From Thioalkalivibrio paradoxus (GTDB lineage Bacteria; Pseudomonadota; Gammaproteobacteria; Ectothiorhodospirales; Ectothiorhodospiraceae), in assembly GCA_011390565.1 (NCBI GenBank), contig JAABSC010000007.1, positions 48,654-112,653 on the forward strand: 64,000 nt of DNA, read 5' to 3'. A model generated the notes under the pieces. That model was given only the letters and a program-made list of their open reading frames with translations. It did no database searches and was not told the DNA's origin. Positions 46,124-55,355 of this stretch are shown here, in pieces (positions within the stretch are counted from its first letter, which is position 1; every line of letters starts with the position of its first letter). A program made the position numbers and the translations under genes.

Positions 46124-47497
46124 TCAAACCGCCCGACCGTCACCGGCCCGGGCCTGCTGCAGAGACCGCAAAAACCGGTCGAGATCGCCAGGGGTCTTCG
46201 TCTCCGTCGCGCAGGACAGCACGCAACCCGGAAGCTGCGGGTAGTCCGTGTCGAGCGCGTGTCCGGCAAGCACCCCGTCCGCCGCCATGCTTTCGAGGAT
46301 ACCCTCGGCATCGGCGCCGAAATCGAAAACCATCTCGTGAAAGTGGTCGCCTTCGAAGCGGGCGCGAATGCCGGCTTCCGCCAGGCGTTCGCGCAGCGCA
46401 TGGGTATTGGCCCAACACGCCTCGGCCACCCGGGTCAGACCCTGGTCGCCGAGCAAGGCCATGTGAATCGTCGACGCGGTCACGACCAGGCCCTGATTGG
46501 TGCAGATGTTGGAGGTCGCCTTGGAACGGCGGATATGCTGCTCCCGAGCCTGCAGGGTCAGCACGAAACCCGAGCGTCCGTCGGCGTCCTCGGTCCGCCC
46601 TACGATACGCCCGGGCATCTGGCGGATATGCTCCCTGCGCGAGGTCATGAACCCGAAGTACGGACCCCCGCTGGAAACCGGCGCCCCCAGCGGCTGCCCC
46701 TCGCCCACCACGATATCGGCACCCCGGTCACCCCACTCGCCCGGCGGCTTCAGCAGCGCCAGCGAAACCGGGTTCACGACGGCGACGACCGGGATGGCGC
46801 GGCTTTCGGCCCAGCGCGTCAGCGCGTCGACATCTTCCAGAACTCCGAAGAAATTCGGCTGCGCGATCACCAGCGCGGCGATGTCCTGATCCTCGAACGC
46901 GGCAAGCGATCCGGGATCCAGCGAACCCAGGCGTTCGTCCCAGGGAAGCTCGACCAGCTCGATGGACTGGTTGTGAACGATGCTGCGCGTCACCGCGCGG
47001 TACGCGGGGTGCAGTGCGCCGGGCACCAGGATGCGGCCGCTCTTCGAGCGTCGGTTGATCCGTACCGCCATCAGCACGGCTTCGGCAAGCGCCGAGGCCC
47101 CGTCGTACAGGGACGCGTTGGACACTTCCATCCCCGTCAGCCGGCTGATCATGGTCTGGTATTCGTAGATGAGCTGCAGCGTGCCCTGCGAGGCCTCGGC
47201 CTGGTATGGGGTATAGGCGCTGTAGAACTCGCCGCGCGTGGCAATCTGCCAGACTGCGGCGGGAATGTGATGTTCATAGGCGCCGGCACCGATGAAATTG
47301 AGCGGCAGACCGTCGCGCGCGGCGCGCTCGTGCATCAGCCGCGTGACCTCCATCTCGGAGAGGCCTTGCGGAATACCGTGCAACGGCGGCGCACGCAGAT
47401 CGCGGGGGATCTCGTCGAAGAGATCATCGATGGTCGCAACCCCGATGCGCTCCAGCATGCCGCGAATATCGTCCTCGGTGTGCGGAATGAATGGCAT
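46124..47497 (-). CDS. gcvPA: Glycine dehydrogenase (decarboxylating) subunit 1
   Basis: This 457-residue N-terminal half of the P-protein has the family start [19 protein letters not shown] and segments such as [20 protein letters not shown] and [10 protein letters not shown]. Splitting of GcvP into PA and PB occurs in Gram-positives and some proteobacteria. It lies downstream of gcvH and upstream of tpx. Confidence 0.96.
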   Translation of the reverse strand: MPFIPHTEDDIRGMLERIGVATIDDLFDEIPRDLRAPPLHGIPQGLSEMEVTRLMHERAARDGLPLNFIGAGAYEHHIPAAVWQIATRGEFYSAYTPYQAEASQGTLQLIYEYQTMISRLTGMEVSNASLYDGASALAEAVLMAVRINRRSKSGRILVPGALHPAYRAVTRSIVHNQSIELVELPWDERLGSLDPGSLAAFEDQDIAALVIAQPNFFGVLEDVDALTRWAESRAIPVVAVVNPVSLALLKPPGEWGDRGADIVVGEGQPLGAPVSSGGPYFGFMTSRREHIRQMPGRIVGRTEDADGRSGFVLTLQAREQHIRRSKATSNICTNQGLVVTASTIHMALLGDQGLTRVAEACWANTHALRERLAEAGIRARFEGDHFHEMVFDFGADAEGILESMAADGVLAGHALDTDYPQLPGCVLSCATETKTPGDLDRFLRSLQQARAGDGRAV

Positions 47498-47560
47498 GGT
47501 TCGTCTCTCGGTAGGAGTGGCGGACCGTCTCGGTGGCCCGGGGGACTGGGTCGGACCCGA

Positions 47561-47953
47561 TCAGGATTCGCTGGCGACCATCGCGGCGTAGGCGTCGGCG
47601 TCCATCAGGCCGTCGATTTCGCCGGAATCGGAGGGCTGGACACGGAACAGCCAACCCTCGGCAAACGGCGACTCGTTCACACGCTCCGGGCTGTCCGCCA
47701 GATCCTCGTTGACCGCGATCACCTCACCCGACACCGGCGCATATACGTCCGACGCCGCCTTGACCGACTCCACCGTCGCGCAGGCCTGTCCGGCCTCCAC
47801 CGGACTGCCGCTTTCGGGCGTCTCGACAAAGACGAGGTCGCCCAGCAGGGCCTGCGCGTGATCGGTGATGCCGACCGTCACCGAGCCGTCCGGCTCGAGC
47901 CTGACCCACTCGTGGCTCTTGCTGTACTTCAGATCCTGCGGTGTTGCGCTCAT
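47561..47953 (-). CDS. gcvH: Glycine cleavage system H protein
   Basis: This 130-residue lipoyl carrier moves the aminomethyl group between P, T and L proteins. The lipoylated K65 lies in [17 protein letters not shown]. The start at 47953 follows GAGGAA. The length is standard. It sits between gcvT and gcvPA. Confidence 0.97.
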   Translation of the reverse strand: MSATPQDLKYSKSHEWVRLEPDGSVTVGITDHAQALLGDLVFVETPESGSPVEAGQACATVESVKAASDVYAPVSGEVIAVNEDLADSPERVNESPFAEGWLFRVQPSDSGEIDGLMDADAYAAMVASES

Positions 47954-48012
47954 GTTTTGTTCCTCGATGGCCAGACGTTTGACGGGTTGTGCACCATCGG
48001 ACAGGTGCGGAT

Positions 48013-49101
48013 TCAGGAAATCTTCGAACGACCGTGGCGCACGAATACGGGCTTCACGACGCGCACGGGCAGAGCCTTGCCCCGGAGTTCGGCCGTCAGC
48101 ACCTCCTCGGTGGACGCCGAAGGAATCCGCGCGAGGGCCACCGAAACGCCCAACGTGGGCGAAAAGCTGCCGGAAGTGACGACGCCCTCCCCGGCCGCGG
48201 TCACAATCCGCGTGCCACCCCGCAATACACCCCGCTCGTGCAGCACGAGACCCACCAGCTTCTCGGGCGCTCCGGCGGCGCGCTGCCGTTCCAGCGCCGC
48301 GCGGCCCACGAAGTCCCGGTCGGACGGCTCCCAGGCGACGGTCCATCCCAGGTTGGACACCAGTGGCGTGGTCGTGGCGTCCATGTCGGTTCCGTACAGA
48401 TTCATTCCAGCCTCCAGGCGCAGCGTGTCCCGGGCGCCCAGTCCGACCGGACGCACACCCGCCGCACGCAACCCCTCCCAGAAGCCATCGGCCAGATCCG
48501 CGGGCAGCATGATTTCGAATCCGTCCTCGCCGGTATACCCGGTACGCGCCACCATCCACGCGTCGTCCCAGACCGCGTGGAACGGTTTTAATCCGGCGGC
48601 GGCTCGCAGACCCTCCGGCAGCAGCGGCAACGTGCGGGCCACGGCCTCGGGGCCCTGCACCGCAATCAGCGCGAGCTCGGTGCGGGGCGTGATGGTCACC
48701 GCCCGCGTTGACGAAAGGGTGCGCATGTGCGCCTCGTCGTCGTCGGCGGTGGCGGCATTGACCACCATCCGGTAGTCCCCCTCACCCCGGAAGTAGACGA
48801 TCAGATCATCCAGCACCCCACCCTCGGTGTTGAGCATACAGCTGTATAGCGCACGACCCGGCGTCTGCAATTTCGCGACATCGTTGGCCAGCAGGTGGCG
48901 CAGGAAGGAACCGGCGTCGGAACCCCGGACGTCCACCACGCGCATGTGCGAAACATCGAACATGCCGGCATCGGTGCGGACGGCCTTGTGCTCCTCCAGC
49001 TGGGAGCCGTAATGCAGCGGCATTTCCCAGCCGGCGAAATCGACGAGGCGGGCGCCGGCGCGTTCATGGGCGGCATGCAGCGGCGTCATCTTCAGGTTCA
49101 T
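48013..49101 (-). CDS. gcvT: Glycine cleavage system aminomethyltransferase
   Basis: This 362-residue T-protein moves the methylene to tetrahydrofolate. The family start [16 protein letters not shown] gives the ATG at 49101 with AAGGAG upstream; [22 protein letters not shown] and GYTGEDGFE are typical, the last holding folate contacts. It is the first gene of the operon, just after the riboswitch and terminator. Confidence 0.97.
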   Translation of the reverse strand: MNLKMTPLHAAHERAGARLVDFAGWEMPLHYGSQLEEHKAVRTDAGMFDVSHMRVVDVRGSDAGSFLRHLLANDVAKLQTPGRALYSCMLNTEGGVLDDLIVYFRGEGDYRMVVNAATADDDEAHMRTLSSTRAVTITPRTELALIAVQGPEAVARTLPLLPEGLRAAAGLKPFHAVWDDAWMVARTGYTGEDGFEIMLPADLADGFWEGLRAAGVRPVGLGARDTLRLEAGMNLYGTDMDATTTPLVSNLGWTVAWEPSDRDFVGRAALERQRAAGAPEKLVGLVLHERGVLRGGTRIVTAAGEGVVTSGSFSPTLGVSVALARIPSASTEEVLTAELRGKALPVRVVKPVFVRHGRSKIS

Positions 49102-49125
49102 CCGGTCTCCTTGCGGCAATCCATG

Positions 49126-49167
49126 AAAAAAGGGCGGCCGGCGGACGCTTTCGCCACCGGCCGCCCC
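49126..49167 (-). terminator. Intrinsic terminator, expression platform of the glycine riboswitch
   Basis: On the minus strand a 10-bp perfect GC stem (GGGCGGCCGG with CCGGCCGCCC, 49157-49166 with 49132-49141) is followed by six T (49131-49126), ending 25 bases before gcvT. It lies directly behind the riboswitch, so the aptamer can decide between termination and read-through. Confidence 0.88.
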
Positions 49168-49350
49168 TCTGTCCTGAAACCTGAGAGTTTGCGTCGCGAA
49201 CAACGCCCCCTTCGGTGGGCCAATGAAGGCCGCTCTCCAGAGTCTGCCTGATTGCACCTTCCCGGTCCGGGTGGCCTGAGCGATTCCGGGCGGACGTTGC
49301 GCCTTCGGCGGCCATCCGCTGGGCGGACGGCACTCTTCCAGGTCGGTGCG
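49168..49350 (-). ncRNA. Tandem glycine riboswitch upstream of gcvT
   Basis: Read on the minus strand, aptamer I starts near 49340 (TGGAAGAGTG), has core GCCGAAGGCGCAAC (49309-49296) and CTCAGG (49280-49275). Aptamer II has ACTCTGGAGAG (49243-49233), CACCGAAGGGGG (49219-49208), CAAACTCTCAGGTTTCAGG (49191-49173) and ACAG. These are the hallmark conserved blocks of two linked glycine aptamers. Glycine binding normally turns on gcv genes; the terminator placed after it fits that. Confidence 0.92.
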
Positions 49351-49782
49351 GCCAGGGAACAGGGTTCCGGGGCCGGCAGTGAGTGGAGTCTAGCCCAACG
49401 CGTTCGCCAGTTGAAACCCCGGTACGTTTGCCGAGGGTGCATTTGAGCCCGATTCATGGAACCCGGTGACAGGTTCGAGCGCTAAGTGTCTGACGTTCAA
49501 CCCCCCTGAAACTTTTCCACAAATGCTGTGGATAACTCTGTGGATGATCCGCAGGAAAAGCCTTCGGAAGCTTATGGGAGTTGACGCTGACACAAATTGG
49601 TCATTTTTTGATCTAAATCGACAAGCGATTGTTTCTGTGAGAATTAATGGATTCTTGATGATGCAGCGCACGAATTCGAATCCCGTGGCCAGTCGCGGCT
49701 GATTGGGTTTCGACCAATGTGCATAAGAAAATACTGAAGCGGCATGAAAACAGGGGGAAAGCAGCCGTGAGGGCATGCCTTC
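49351..49782. other. Gene-free AT-richer stretch with DnaA-box-like sites
   Basis: Between the gcv leader and the ubiquinone hydroxylase gene lie about 430 bases with clearly lower GC than the window (49490-49780). Small ORFs in it show no ribosome site or recognisable protein. It holds a cluster of DnaA-box-like nonamers (49513-49547), A/T-rich tracts such as GGTCATTTTTTGATC, and probably the gcv promoter near its left end. I see no gene. Confidence 0.6.
49513..49547 (+). other. Three DnaA-box-like nonamers
   Basis: TTTTCCACA (49513-49521, one mismatch to TTATCCACA), TGTGGATAA (49527-49535, a perfect box in reverse) and TGTGGATGA (49539-49547, one mismatch) lie within 35 bases. The last two are 12 bases apart in the same direction. 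Confidence 0.65.
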
Positions 49783-50955
49783 TCAGTTCAGGCCAAGGGC
49801 ACGCAGCGCAAAGAAATGTTTCATCCATGCCGTGCGATCCACCTGCTGAACACCGGCCGCCCGGGCGTGCATCGCGACCGGTACTTTTGACCCGAACAGC
49901 CAGCGCAGGCCTTCCATCGAACGGAGCATGATCTCGTTCTCGACGCGCCGGGCCCGCGTGTACGCGCGCAGAGAGCGTGCGTTGGCCGGATCGCTACCCG
50001 CACCCTCCGGCAATGCTTCGAGCAGTGCGCGCACATCGCCGAAGCCAAGATTCAGCCCCTGGCCCGCGAGCGGATGAATGGTATGCGCGGCATCGCCGAG
50101 CAGGACCAGGCGACCCCGGACGTAATCGTTCGCCTGTCGTCCGACGAGCGGAAAGGCGAAGCGCGGGTCCGCCGCCGTGATCCCGCCCAGGCGGCCCCCG
50201 AAAGACTGGTTGAGGCGTTCCGAGAATTCCTCGTCGCCGAGCGCGAGCACCTCGCCTGCCGCGTAGTCGGGCATCGACCAGACGATGGACGAACGACCGT
50301 CGGAGAGCGGCAGAAAGGCGACGATCTCCTCATCGTTGAAACGCTGCCATGCCGTATCCTCGTGGGGAAACCGCGTGCGGACGGTTGCGACCACGCCGTT
50401 CATCCGGTAGGGGTTGCGCCGAACACCGATTCCGGCCTGATGCCGCAGCCGGGATTCGCCGCCATCCGCGGCCAGGATCAATCGTCCGCTGAGCCACCGG
50501 TCGTCGGTCAGATACAGATCAACGCGATCGGAACGCCAGTCGACCGCGCGCCAGCCCGTCCCGGCGAAGAGTTCCACGCCCTGCGCCTCCATCGCCTCCC
50601 AGAGACTCGCCTCCAGCGCACTCAGCTCGACCGTCCAGCCCAGTGCGGGAACACCCAGTTCGTCGGCGTCGAAACGGATACGAGCCGCACTGTGCGCATC
50701 CCAGACCTCCATCCCGTGAAAGGCATGCGCGCGGCGCGTCATGAGCGCCGGCCGCACACCCAGATCGTCGAGCAGGTCCATGGAAGCCGCGTTGAGCGTC
50801 GTCACCCGCGTCACCGGCGTCTCCAGGGTGAACCCCGGGCGGGCATTACGCTCGACCAGCGCGACCCGGCGCCCGGCGCGCGCGAGTCCGAGCGCGGTGG
50901 CAGCTCCGACCGCGCCACCACCCACGACAACGCAGTCATGGAGCGGGCGGCTCAT
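49783..50955 (-). CDS. UbiH/UbiI-family FAD-dependent ubiquinone hydroxylase
   Basis: This 390-residue flavoprotein monooxygenase has GGGAVGAATALGLARAG, the GD motif RLVLLGDAAHTIHPLAGQG and the late NLGFGDVRALLEAL. It belongs to the ubiquinone ring hydroxylases (UbiF, UbiI or VisC). Which carbon it hydroxylates cannot be told from sequence alone. It overlaps the next upstream gene by four bases, so it is in an operon with pepP and ubiH. Confidence 0.9.
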   Translation of the reverse strand: MSRPLHDCVVVGGGAVGAATALGLARAGRRVALVERNARPGFTLETPVTRVTTLNAASMDLLDDLGVRPALMTRRAHAFHGMEVWDAHSAARIRFDADELGVPALGWTVELSALEASLWEAMEAQGVELFAGTGWRAVDWRSDRVDLYLTDDRWLSGRLILAADGGESRLRHQAGIGVRRNPYRMNGVVATVRTRFPHEDTAWQRFNDEEIVAFLPLSDGRSSIVWSMPDYAAGEVLALGDEEFSERLNQSFGGRLGGITAADPRFAFPLVGRQANDYVRGRLVLLGDAAHTIHPLAGQGLNLGFGDVRALLEALPEGAGSDPANARSLRAYTRARRVENEIMLRSMEGLRWLFGSKVPVAMHARAAGVQQVDRTAWMKHFFALRALGLN

Positions 50956-52193
50956 GCGGAGGCCTCGACCGCTCCGGGAGGAGGAATCGCGCGCAGACTG
51001 CGTCGGGGCAGGCGATCCAGACCCATCGCCCCTTCGGCCAACCGACTGCGCAGCGGTCCGATGCGGTCGAGCAGCAGCAGGCCACTGCCCAGCAGATGCG
51101 GCGTCAACGGGTCCTGCACACGCAACTGCCGTGCGAGAAAATCCGTTGCCGTCACGATGCGATCGATGTCCGGGGTGCGGGCCTTTTCATATTCGCTGAG
51201 TCGCTCAGCGGCGCCGGGGTCGCCCGGTGGCTGGAGCAGCGCAGCCAACACCGCGACGTCCCGCAGCGAGAGGTTCAGCCCCTGACCGGCCACCGGGTGC
51301 AGCCCGTGCGCCACGTTTCCCGCGAGCACCAGTCGCTCCGCGTGCAGTCGTCGCGCCCGGATCAACTCCAGCGGAAACCGGGCCAGGGGTCCCGCTGCTT
51401 CCAGGCGCCCCAGACGCCAGCCAAAGAGGGCCTGCAGGGCGGCGATGCGCGCGGACTCCGAAAGGGCCATACGCGCATCGCAGACCGGGGGTGGCGCCAC
51501 CCAGACCACGTTCATGGACCCGCCAGGCTGCGGCAGCAGCGCCAGCGGACCCTCGGACGTGAAACGCTCGAAGGCCCGCCCCCGATGGGCCCGCGCAGGC
51601 CGCACGTCGAACACCAGCGCATCGGCATCGTAACGCCGGTGCAGCACCTCGATGCCGGCTGCGCACCGGGTCTCCGAGTGCGCACCATCGGCGGCCACCA
51701 CCAGTCGGGACGCGAACCGTTGCGCCCCCCCTTTCTCATCCAAAACCACCTGCCGACGTGCGGCCCGGACCGGGCCCAGCTCGGCAAAACGGGTCTGCTC
51801 CAGCACCTGCACGCCGGATTCGCGAAGGGCATCGGCCATGACGGCGTCGATCGCGGCCGCCGGAACCACCTGCCCGAGCGCACGCAAATGCTGGCTGTCG
51901 GCATCCATCGACACGCTGCCCAGCGTACCGGCGCGGGTCACATGCACCTCCCGGATCGGCGCTGCGAAGGGCGCGAGTGCATCCCAGTAGCCGAGATCGT
52001 CCAGCAAGGTGACCGAACCGGCCGAGAGAGCATAGCCGCGGGTTTCGGGCCGCCCGGATACCTTGCGCTCCAGCGTACCGCGTTCGGCCAGCACGACGCT
52101 GCGCCCGGTGCGGGCGATCACGCTCGCCAGCAACGCGCCGACCGGGCCGGCGCCGATCACCAGGCAGTCGCAGTTCCGGGCGCGCCCCGACAT
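50952..52193 (-). CDS. ubiH: 2-octaprenyl-6-methoxyphenol hydroxylase
   Basis: This 413-residue FAD monooxygenase of ubiquinone synthesis has VIGAGPVGALLASVIARTG and RLVLAGNVAHGLHPVAGQG. The GD-type motif has GN instead of GD. Immediate adjacency to pepP and a second hydroxylase is the classic pepP-ubiH-ubiI order. The ATG at 52193 overlaps the pepP stop by one base; an upstream TTG is less likely. Confidence 0.9.
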   Translation of the reverse strand: MSGRARNCDCLVIGAGPVGALLASVIARTGRSVVLAERGTLERKVSGRPETRGYALSAGSVTLLDDLGYWDALAPFAAPIREVHVTRAGTLGSVSMDADSQHLRALGQVVPAAAIDAVMADALRESGVQVLEQTRFAELGPVRAARRQVVLDEKGGAQRFASRLVVAADGAHSETRCAAGIEVLHRRYDADALVFDVRPARAHRGRAFERFTSEGPLALLPQPGGSMNVVWVAPPPVCDARMALSESARIAALQALFGWRLGRLEAAGPLARFPLELIRARRLHAERLVLAGNVAHGLHPVAGQGLNLSLRDVAVLAALLQPPGDPGAAERLSEYEKARTPDIDRIVTATDFLARQLRVQDPLTPHLLGSGLLLLDRIGPLRSRLAEGAMGLDRLPRRSLRAIPPPGAVEASA

Positions 52194-53536
52194 CAAGGGC
52201 CCCGGGCCGGAGCCAGTGCATCACCAGCCATGCACGACTCGATTTCGGCCACGGTCCGCGGACAACCGTCGCTGAGGATTTCGTGGCCGCCGGCGACCAC
52301 AGCGACGTCGTCCTCGATACGGATTCCGATGTCGCGGAAACGCTTCGGTGCCTGGGTCCTGGGGCCGAAGTACAGCCCGGGTTCGACCGTCATCACCATG
52401 CCAGGCTCGAGCAGCCGCCAGGCTTCCCCGACGCGATAGTCGCCGACATCGTGGACGTCGAGGCCCAGCCAGTGGCCGGTACGGTGCATGTAATAGGGTT
52501 TGTAGGCCTCGGACCGGATCAGTTGCGCAGGCGTCCCTTTCAGCACGCCCAGTCCCTTCAGCCCGCGGGTCAGAACCCCCACGGCGGCGTCGTGAGGATC
52601 GTTCCAGTGATTGCCGGGAACCACCTTCGCGATCGCCGCCCGCTGTGCCTCCAGCACCAGTTCATAGGCTTCCTTCTGGGCCGGGCTGAACCGCCCCGAG
52701 ACCGGGAAGGTACGCGTGATGTCCGACGCGTAGCCCTGGTACTCGCAACCCGCGTCGATCAGCAGAAGGTCGCCGGACCGTAGCGGTGCGCGGTTTTCCA
52801 CGTAGTGCAGGATACAGCCGTTCTCGCCGCCGCCGACGATGGAGTGATACGCCGGTTCGGTGCCATGGCGCCGGAACTCGTGCAGCAGCTCGGCCTCGAT
52901 CGCATACTCGTGCAGACCGGGCCGACAGGCCTGCATCGCCCGGATGTGAGCGCCCGCGGAGATCGTTGCCGCGTAGCGCATCATGCGCAGCTCCGCGGGT
53001 TGCTTGAACAGACGCTGTTCATGCAGGTGATGCTCCAGCGCCACGAATTCACGCGGAGCCCGGACACCCGAACGGACCTTCGCCCGAACCTGGTTGACCC
53101 ACCCGAACAGACGCTGATCCAGCGCCTCGCTGCGCCCGAAGGGCGCACAGAGGGTCGACCGGTTTTCCATCAGTCCCGGAAGGATCTCGTCGATATCGCC
53201 GATGGGAAAGGCGCAGTCCGCGCCGTAGTCCGATACCGCGCCTTCGGGACCGGCCCGACGGCCGTTCCAGGTCTCCATGTCTGGATCGCGGTCGCGGCAG
53301 AACAGTACGTATTCGCCCGCTTCCCGCCCCGGCACCAGCACGGCAACGGCCTCCGCTTCCGGAAAACCGGTCAGATAGAGAAAATCGCTGTCCTGCCGGA
53401 ACGGATACTCGACATCGCGATTGCGCAGCTGTTCGGTCGCCGCAGGCATCACCACGATGGTGTCACTGCCCAGCGACTGCGCCAGACGCCGGCGTCGACG
53501 CGCGAATTCCTTCACGGTGAGTCCAGGAGCTTTCAT
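52193..53536 (-). CDS. pepP: Xaa-Pro aminopeptidase
   Basis: This 447-residue metallo-aminopeptidase P removes the N-terminal residue before proline. Metal ligands lie in LLIDAGCEYQGYASDITRTF (two Asp), RTGHWLGLDVHD (His), MVMTVEPGLYFGP (Glu) and GIRIEDDVAV (Glu). Its ATG overlaps the stop of the YgfB-type gene. The order with ubiH downstream is standard. Confidence 0.95.
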   Translation of the reverse strand: MKAPGLTVKEFARRRRRLAQSLGSDTIVVMPAATEQLRNRDVEYPFRQDSDFLYLTGFPEAEAVAVLVPGREAGEYVLFCRDRDPDMETWNGRRAGPEGAVSDYGADCAFPIGDIDEILPGLMENRSTLCAPFGRSEALDQRLFGWVNQVRAKVRSGVRAPREFVALEHHLHEQRLFKQPAELRMMRYAATISAGAHIRAMQACRPGLHEYAIEAELLHEFRRHGTEPAYHSIVGGGENGCILHYVENRAPLRSGDLLLIDAGCEYQGYASDITRTFPVSGRFSPAQKEAYELVLEAQRAAIAKVVPGNHWNDPHDAAVGVLTRGLKGLGVLKGTPAQLIRSEAYKPYYMHRTGHWLGLDVHDVGDYRVGEAWRLLEPGMVMTVEPGLYFGPRTQAPKRFRDIGIRIEDDVAVVAGGHEILSDGCPRTVAEIESCMAGDALAPARGP

Positions 53537-54099
53537 TGCAGCGGGATCGGAGATCGGGGCGTCCTCGGGGCCAGTTCGTCGGCGAGCAGCATCACGCCCA
53601 CACGGACGTATTCGCTGAGTTCGGCAAGGGCCTGTTCATTGGCTTCATCGGCCGATGGATCTTCCTCGACGCGCGCGATTTCGGCAAAGTCACGCAGGAT
53701 CTCCGTGGCCTCTGGCGACGGTCTCAGCCCACCGGTCCTGTGGCTTTGCCCCAGGCCACCGAGGAATCCGTCCACCCAGGCGCCCAGGGCACGAGCGCGG
53801 GCGTCGATGTCGGTCCGCTCGTCGGGCAGCAGGGGCTCGAAACCCAGGTCGATGTCGTTCAGCGCCCGCAGCACCTCGAGCCGCAGGGCCTCCAGAAGCG
53901 GGTGCAGCGTCCGCAACCCCTCGCCGTGTCCGGGCTCCGGTTCGCCCAGCACCCGTTCGAGCCGGGCGCCGCCCAGACTGGAATCGGCCACCAGCGAACC
54001 CGTCAGCAACCCATGCGCGGCGGGGCCGGAGCAGGCGATTCCCGCATTCCGCAACGCCTGTTCCAGGCGGTCGAGATCCGTCCGTGTCGCGGGATTCAC
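53533..54099 (-). CDS. UPF0149 (YgfB-family) protein
   Basis: This 188-residue protein starts at a GTG that overlaps the upstream TAG (TAGTG). It has the family features: AAHGLLTGSLVADS near the start, ALGAWVDGFLGGLGQ and AEIARVEEDPSADEAN. In other gammaproteobacteria ygfB precedes pepP, as here. Function is unknown; a Pseudomonas homolog alters a beta-lactamase pathway. Confidence 0.9.
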   Translation of the reverse strand: MNPATRTDLDRLEQALRNAGIACSGPAAHGLLTGSLVADSSLGGARLERVLGEPEPGHGEGLRTLHPLLEALRLEVLRALNDIDLGFEPLLPDERTDIDARARALGAWVDGFLGGLGQSHRTGGLRPSPEATEILRDFAEIARVEEDPSADEANEQALAELSEYVRVGVMLLADELAPRTPRSPIPLQ

Positions 54100-54386
54100 T
54101 AAAAGGCCTCCAACCGGGCTTCGTAGGGGAACAGGAGCATGCGGTAGATGGCGTCCCCGAACTGCATGTGCGTGAACTCGGGTTCGCCGAGCCGAATCGC
54201 ATTGCTGCCCTTGGCCGACAAGCCACGAACCCCGAAGTGTCGGGATTCGATGAGTTCGACGAGCAACTGCTCCAGCTCCGCCCGCGCGATGGTGCCGGTG
54301 TTGTCGACGACACGACAGGGCCGGCCATTGTGCGCCACCGACTCGATGATCGTCGCACCCGGCGCCGGTGGGGGTATCTCGCTCAT
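54099..54386 (-). CDS. Hypothetical protein upstream of the YgfB-type gene
   Basis: This 95-residue soluble protein begins MSEIPPPAPGATIIES and ends in RMLLFPYEARLEAF. It looks like a compact alpha/beta protein with HNGRPCRVVDNTGTIARAEL and FTHMQFGDAIY. I do not know the family. The ATG at 54386 is set by the coding break upstream. Its stop overlaps the next gene by one base, so both are probably translated together. Confidence 0.62.
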   Translation of the reverse strand: MSEIPPPAPGATIIESVAHNGRPCRVVDNTGTIARAELEQLLVELIESRHFGVRGLSAKGSNAIRLGEPEFTHMQFGDAIYRMLLFPYEARLEAF

Positions 54387-54577
54387 CGTGCAGCCTCGAT
54401 CTCGTCCGCGTACTGTTCCCGGGCATTGTCGCGCCGGCTTCCCTACCCCGCAACCGAACCCCGGCGCCCCCGGTCCAGGGGGACATCGGTTGACGCTCGA
54501 CCGGGCCACTCCTAGACTCGACATGTATTGCCGAACGCAACATCAATCAGACGCTGACCAAAGCTCGGGAGCACGCG

Positions 54578-54808
54578 ATGGAAACCACCAACCCGGCCGG
54601 GGTGGATGCCGCCGTCGAACGTCTCGAAGGAGCCGTCGCCCGGCTGGCCGAGCGTTGCGGTGCGCTGTTCGAGGAAAACCAGTTGTTGCAGGAACATTTG
54701 CGGCAGTTGCGCGCGGAGCGCGCGGTCAGCAAGGAACGCAACGAGCAGGCGCGACATCGGGTCGAGGGCATGATCGCCCGTCTGCGGACCATGGAGCATC
54801 CAGAATGA
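54578..54808 (+). CDS. TIGR02449-type coiled-coil protein (ZapB-like)
   Basis: This 76-residue protein is almost one long helix (VERLEGAVARLAERCGALFE then ENQLLQEHLRQLRAERAVSK). The TIGR02449 family sits just before zapA in gammaproteobacteria, and such small coiled coils resemble ZapB of the division apparatus. Its TGA overlaps the zapA ATG (ATGA), so they are coupled. Confidence 0.86.
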   Translation: METTNPAGVDAAVERLEGAVARLAERCGALFEENQLLQEHLRQLRAERAVSKERNEQARHRVEGMIARLRTMEHPE

Positions 54809-55128
54809 GTCAGCCTTCCGAACCGGTCCGCGTCAGCATCCTCGGCAAGGAATACCAGATTGCCTGCTCGCCGGAGGAACGCGCCGACCTCTATGCGTCC
54901 GCCGCCCTGCTCGATGAGCGCATGCGGGCCGTCCGCGATGCCGGCCGGGTCGTCGGTGCCGATCGCATCGCGGTCATGGTCGCCCTGAATCTGGCGCACG
55001 AAATGCTCCAGAGTCGGCGCAGCCTCGATCAGATGGAAACGCGCACCCCCGATCGTCTCAACGCACTCGCCGACGCAGTCGAAAAAAGACTGCGGGAAAC
55101 TGCACGCACCGCCATCAATGGTCCATAA
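54805..55128 (+). CDS. zapA: Cell division protein ZapA
   Basis: This 107-residue FtsZ-associated protein has the family start VRVSILGKEYQIACSPEER and the helical C-terminal half (RIAVMVALNLAHEMLQSRRS). It stabilises Z-rings by crosslinking FtsZ. The 6S RNA gene starts just after it. Confidence 0.95.
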   Translation: MSQPSEPVRVSILGKEYQIACSPEERADLYASAALLDERMRAVRDAGRVVGADRIAVMVALNLAHEMLQSRRSLDQMETRTPDRLNALADAVEKRLRETARTAINGP

Positions 55129-55129
55129 T
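55124..55129 (+). promoter_or_regulatory. -10-like element of 6S RNA
   Basis: CATAAT lies about 8 bases before the first predicted 6S RNA base and overlaps the zapA stop. Promoter sequence beyond this hexamer is hidden inside zapA. Confidence 0.45.
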
Positions 55130-55135
55130 AGGGCT

Positions 55136-55330
55136 CTGGGCGTGTTCCTGCGCCGTTCGTGATTGGCCTGGTGGTACCCTTGAGCCTAATCGTCAACCAC
55201 GGGATCCGAGGCCTTTCGGGTGGTTGTGCATGTCCGCCCCGTGCGGAAAGCCTGTAAACCCGAAGCTTCGTCCCACCTGAACCAATGGTTCAAGGTCGAC
55301 GGCCACCACGGCGAGTGCGGTGCACGCCCC
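55136..55330 (+). ncRNA. ssrS: 6S RNA
   Basis: The 5' GGGCGTG (55138-55144) pairs with the 3' CACGCCC (55323-55329) and the middle has the classic blocks: CCCTTGAGCC, GTCCGCCCCGTGCGGAAAGCC and TGAACCAATGGTTCAAGGTCG. The long closed stem with the central bubble copies an open promoter and holds the sigma-70 RNA polymerase. Order zapA, ssrS, ygfA is classical. The exact ends are approximate. Confidence 0.9.
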
Positions 55331-55355
55331 CTTTCTCCCCACTGACCGATCGATC

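Noticed and set aside
44189..48775. A 1528-codon open frame on + across the glycine-cleavage genes
   Set aside because: It is antisense to gcvPB, tpx, gcvPA, gcvH and part of gcvT, which are certain genes with motifs. High GC makes long antisense frames common, and the translation has no protein-like features.
49466..49702. A 78-codon ORF in the AT-richer gap
   Set aside because: No ribosome site, no recognisable domain, overlaps the DnaA-like sites; chance frame.
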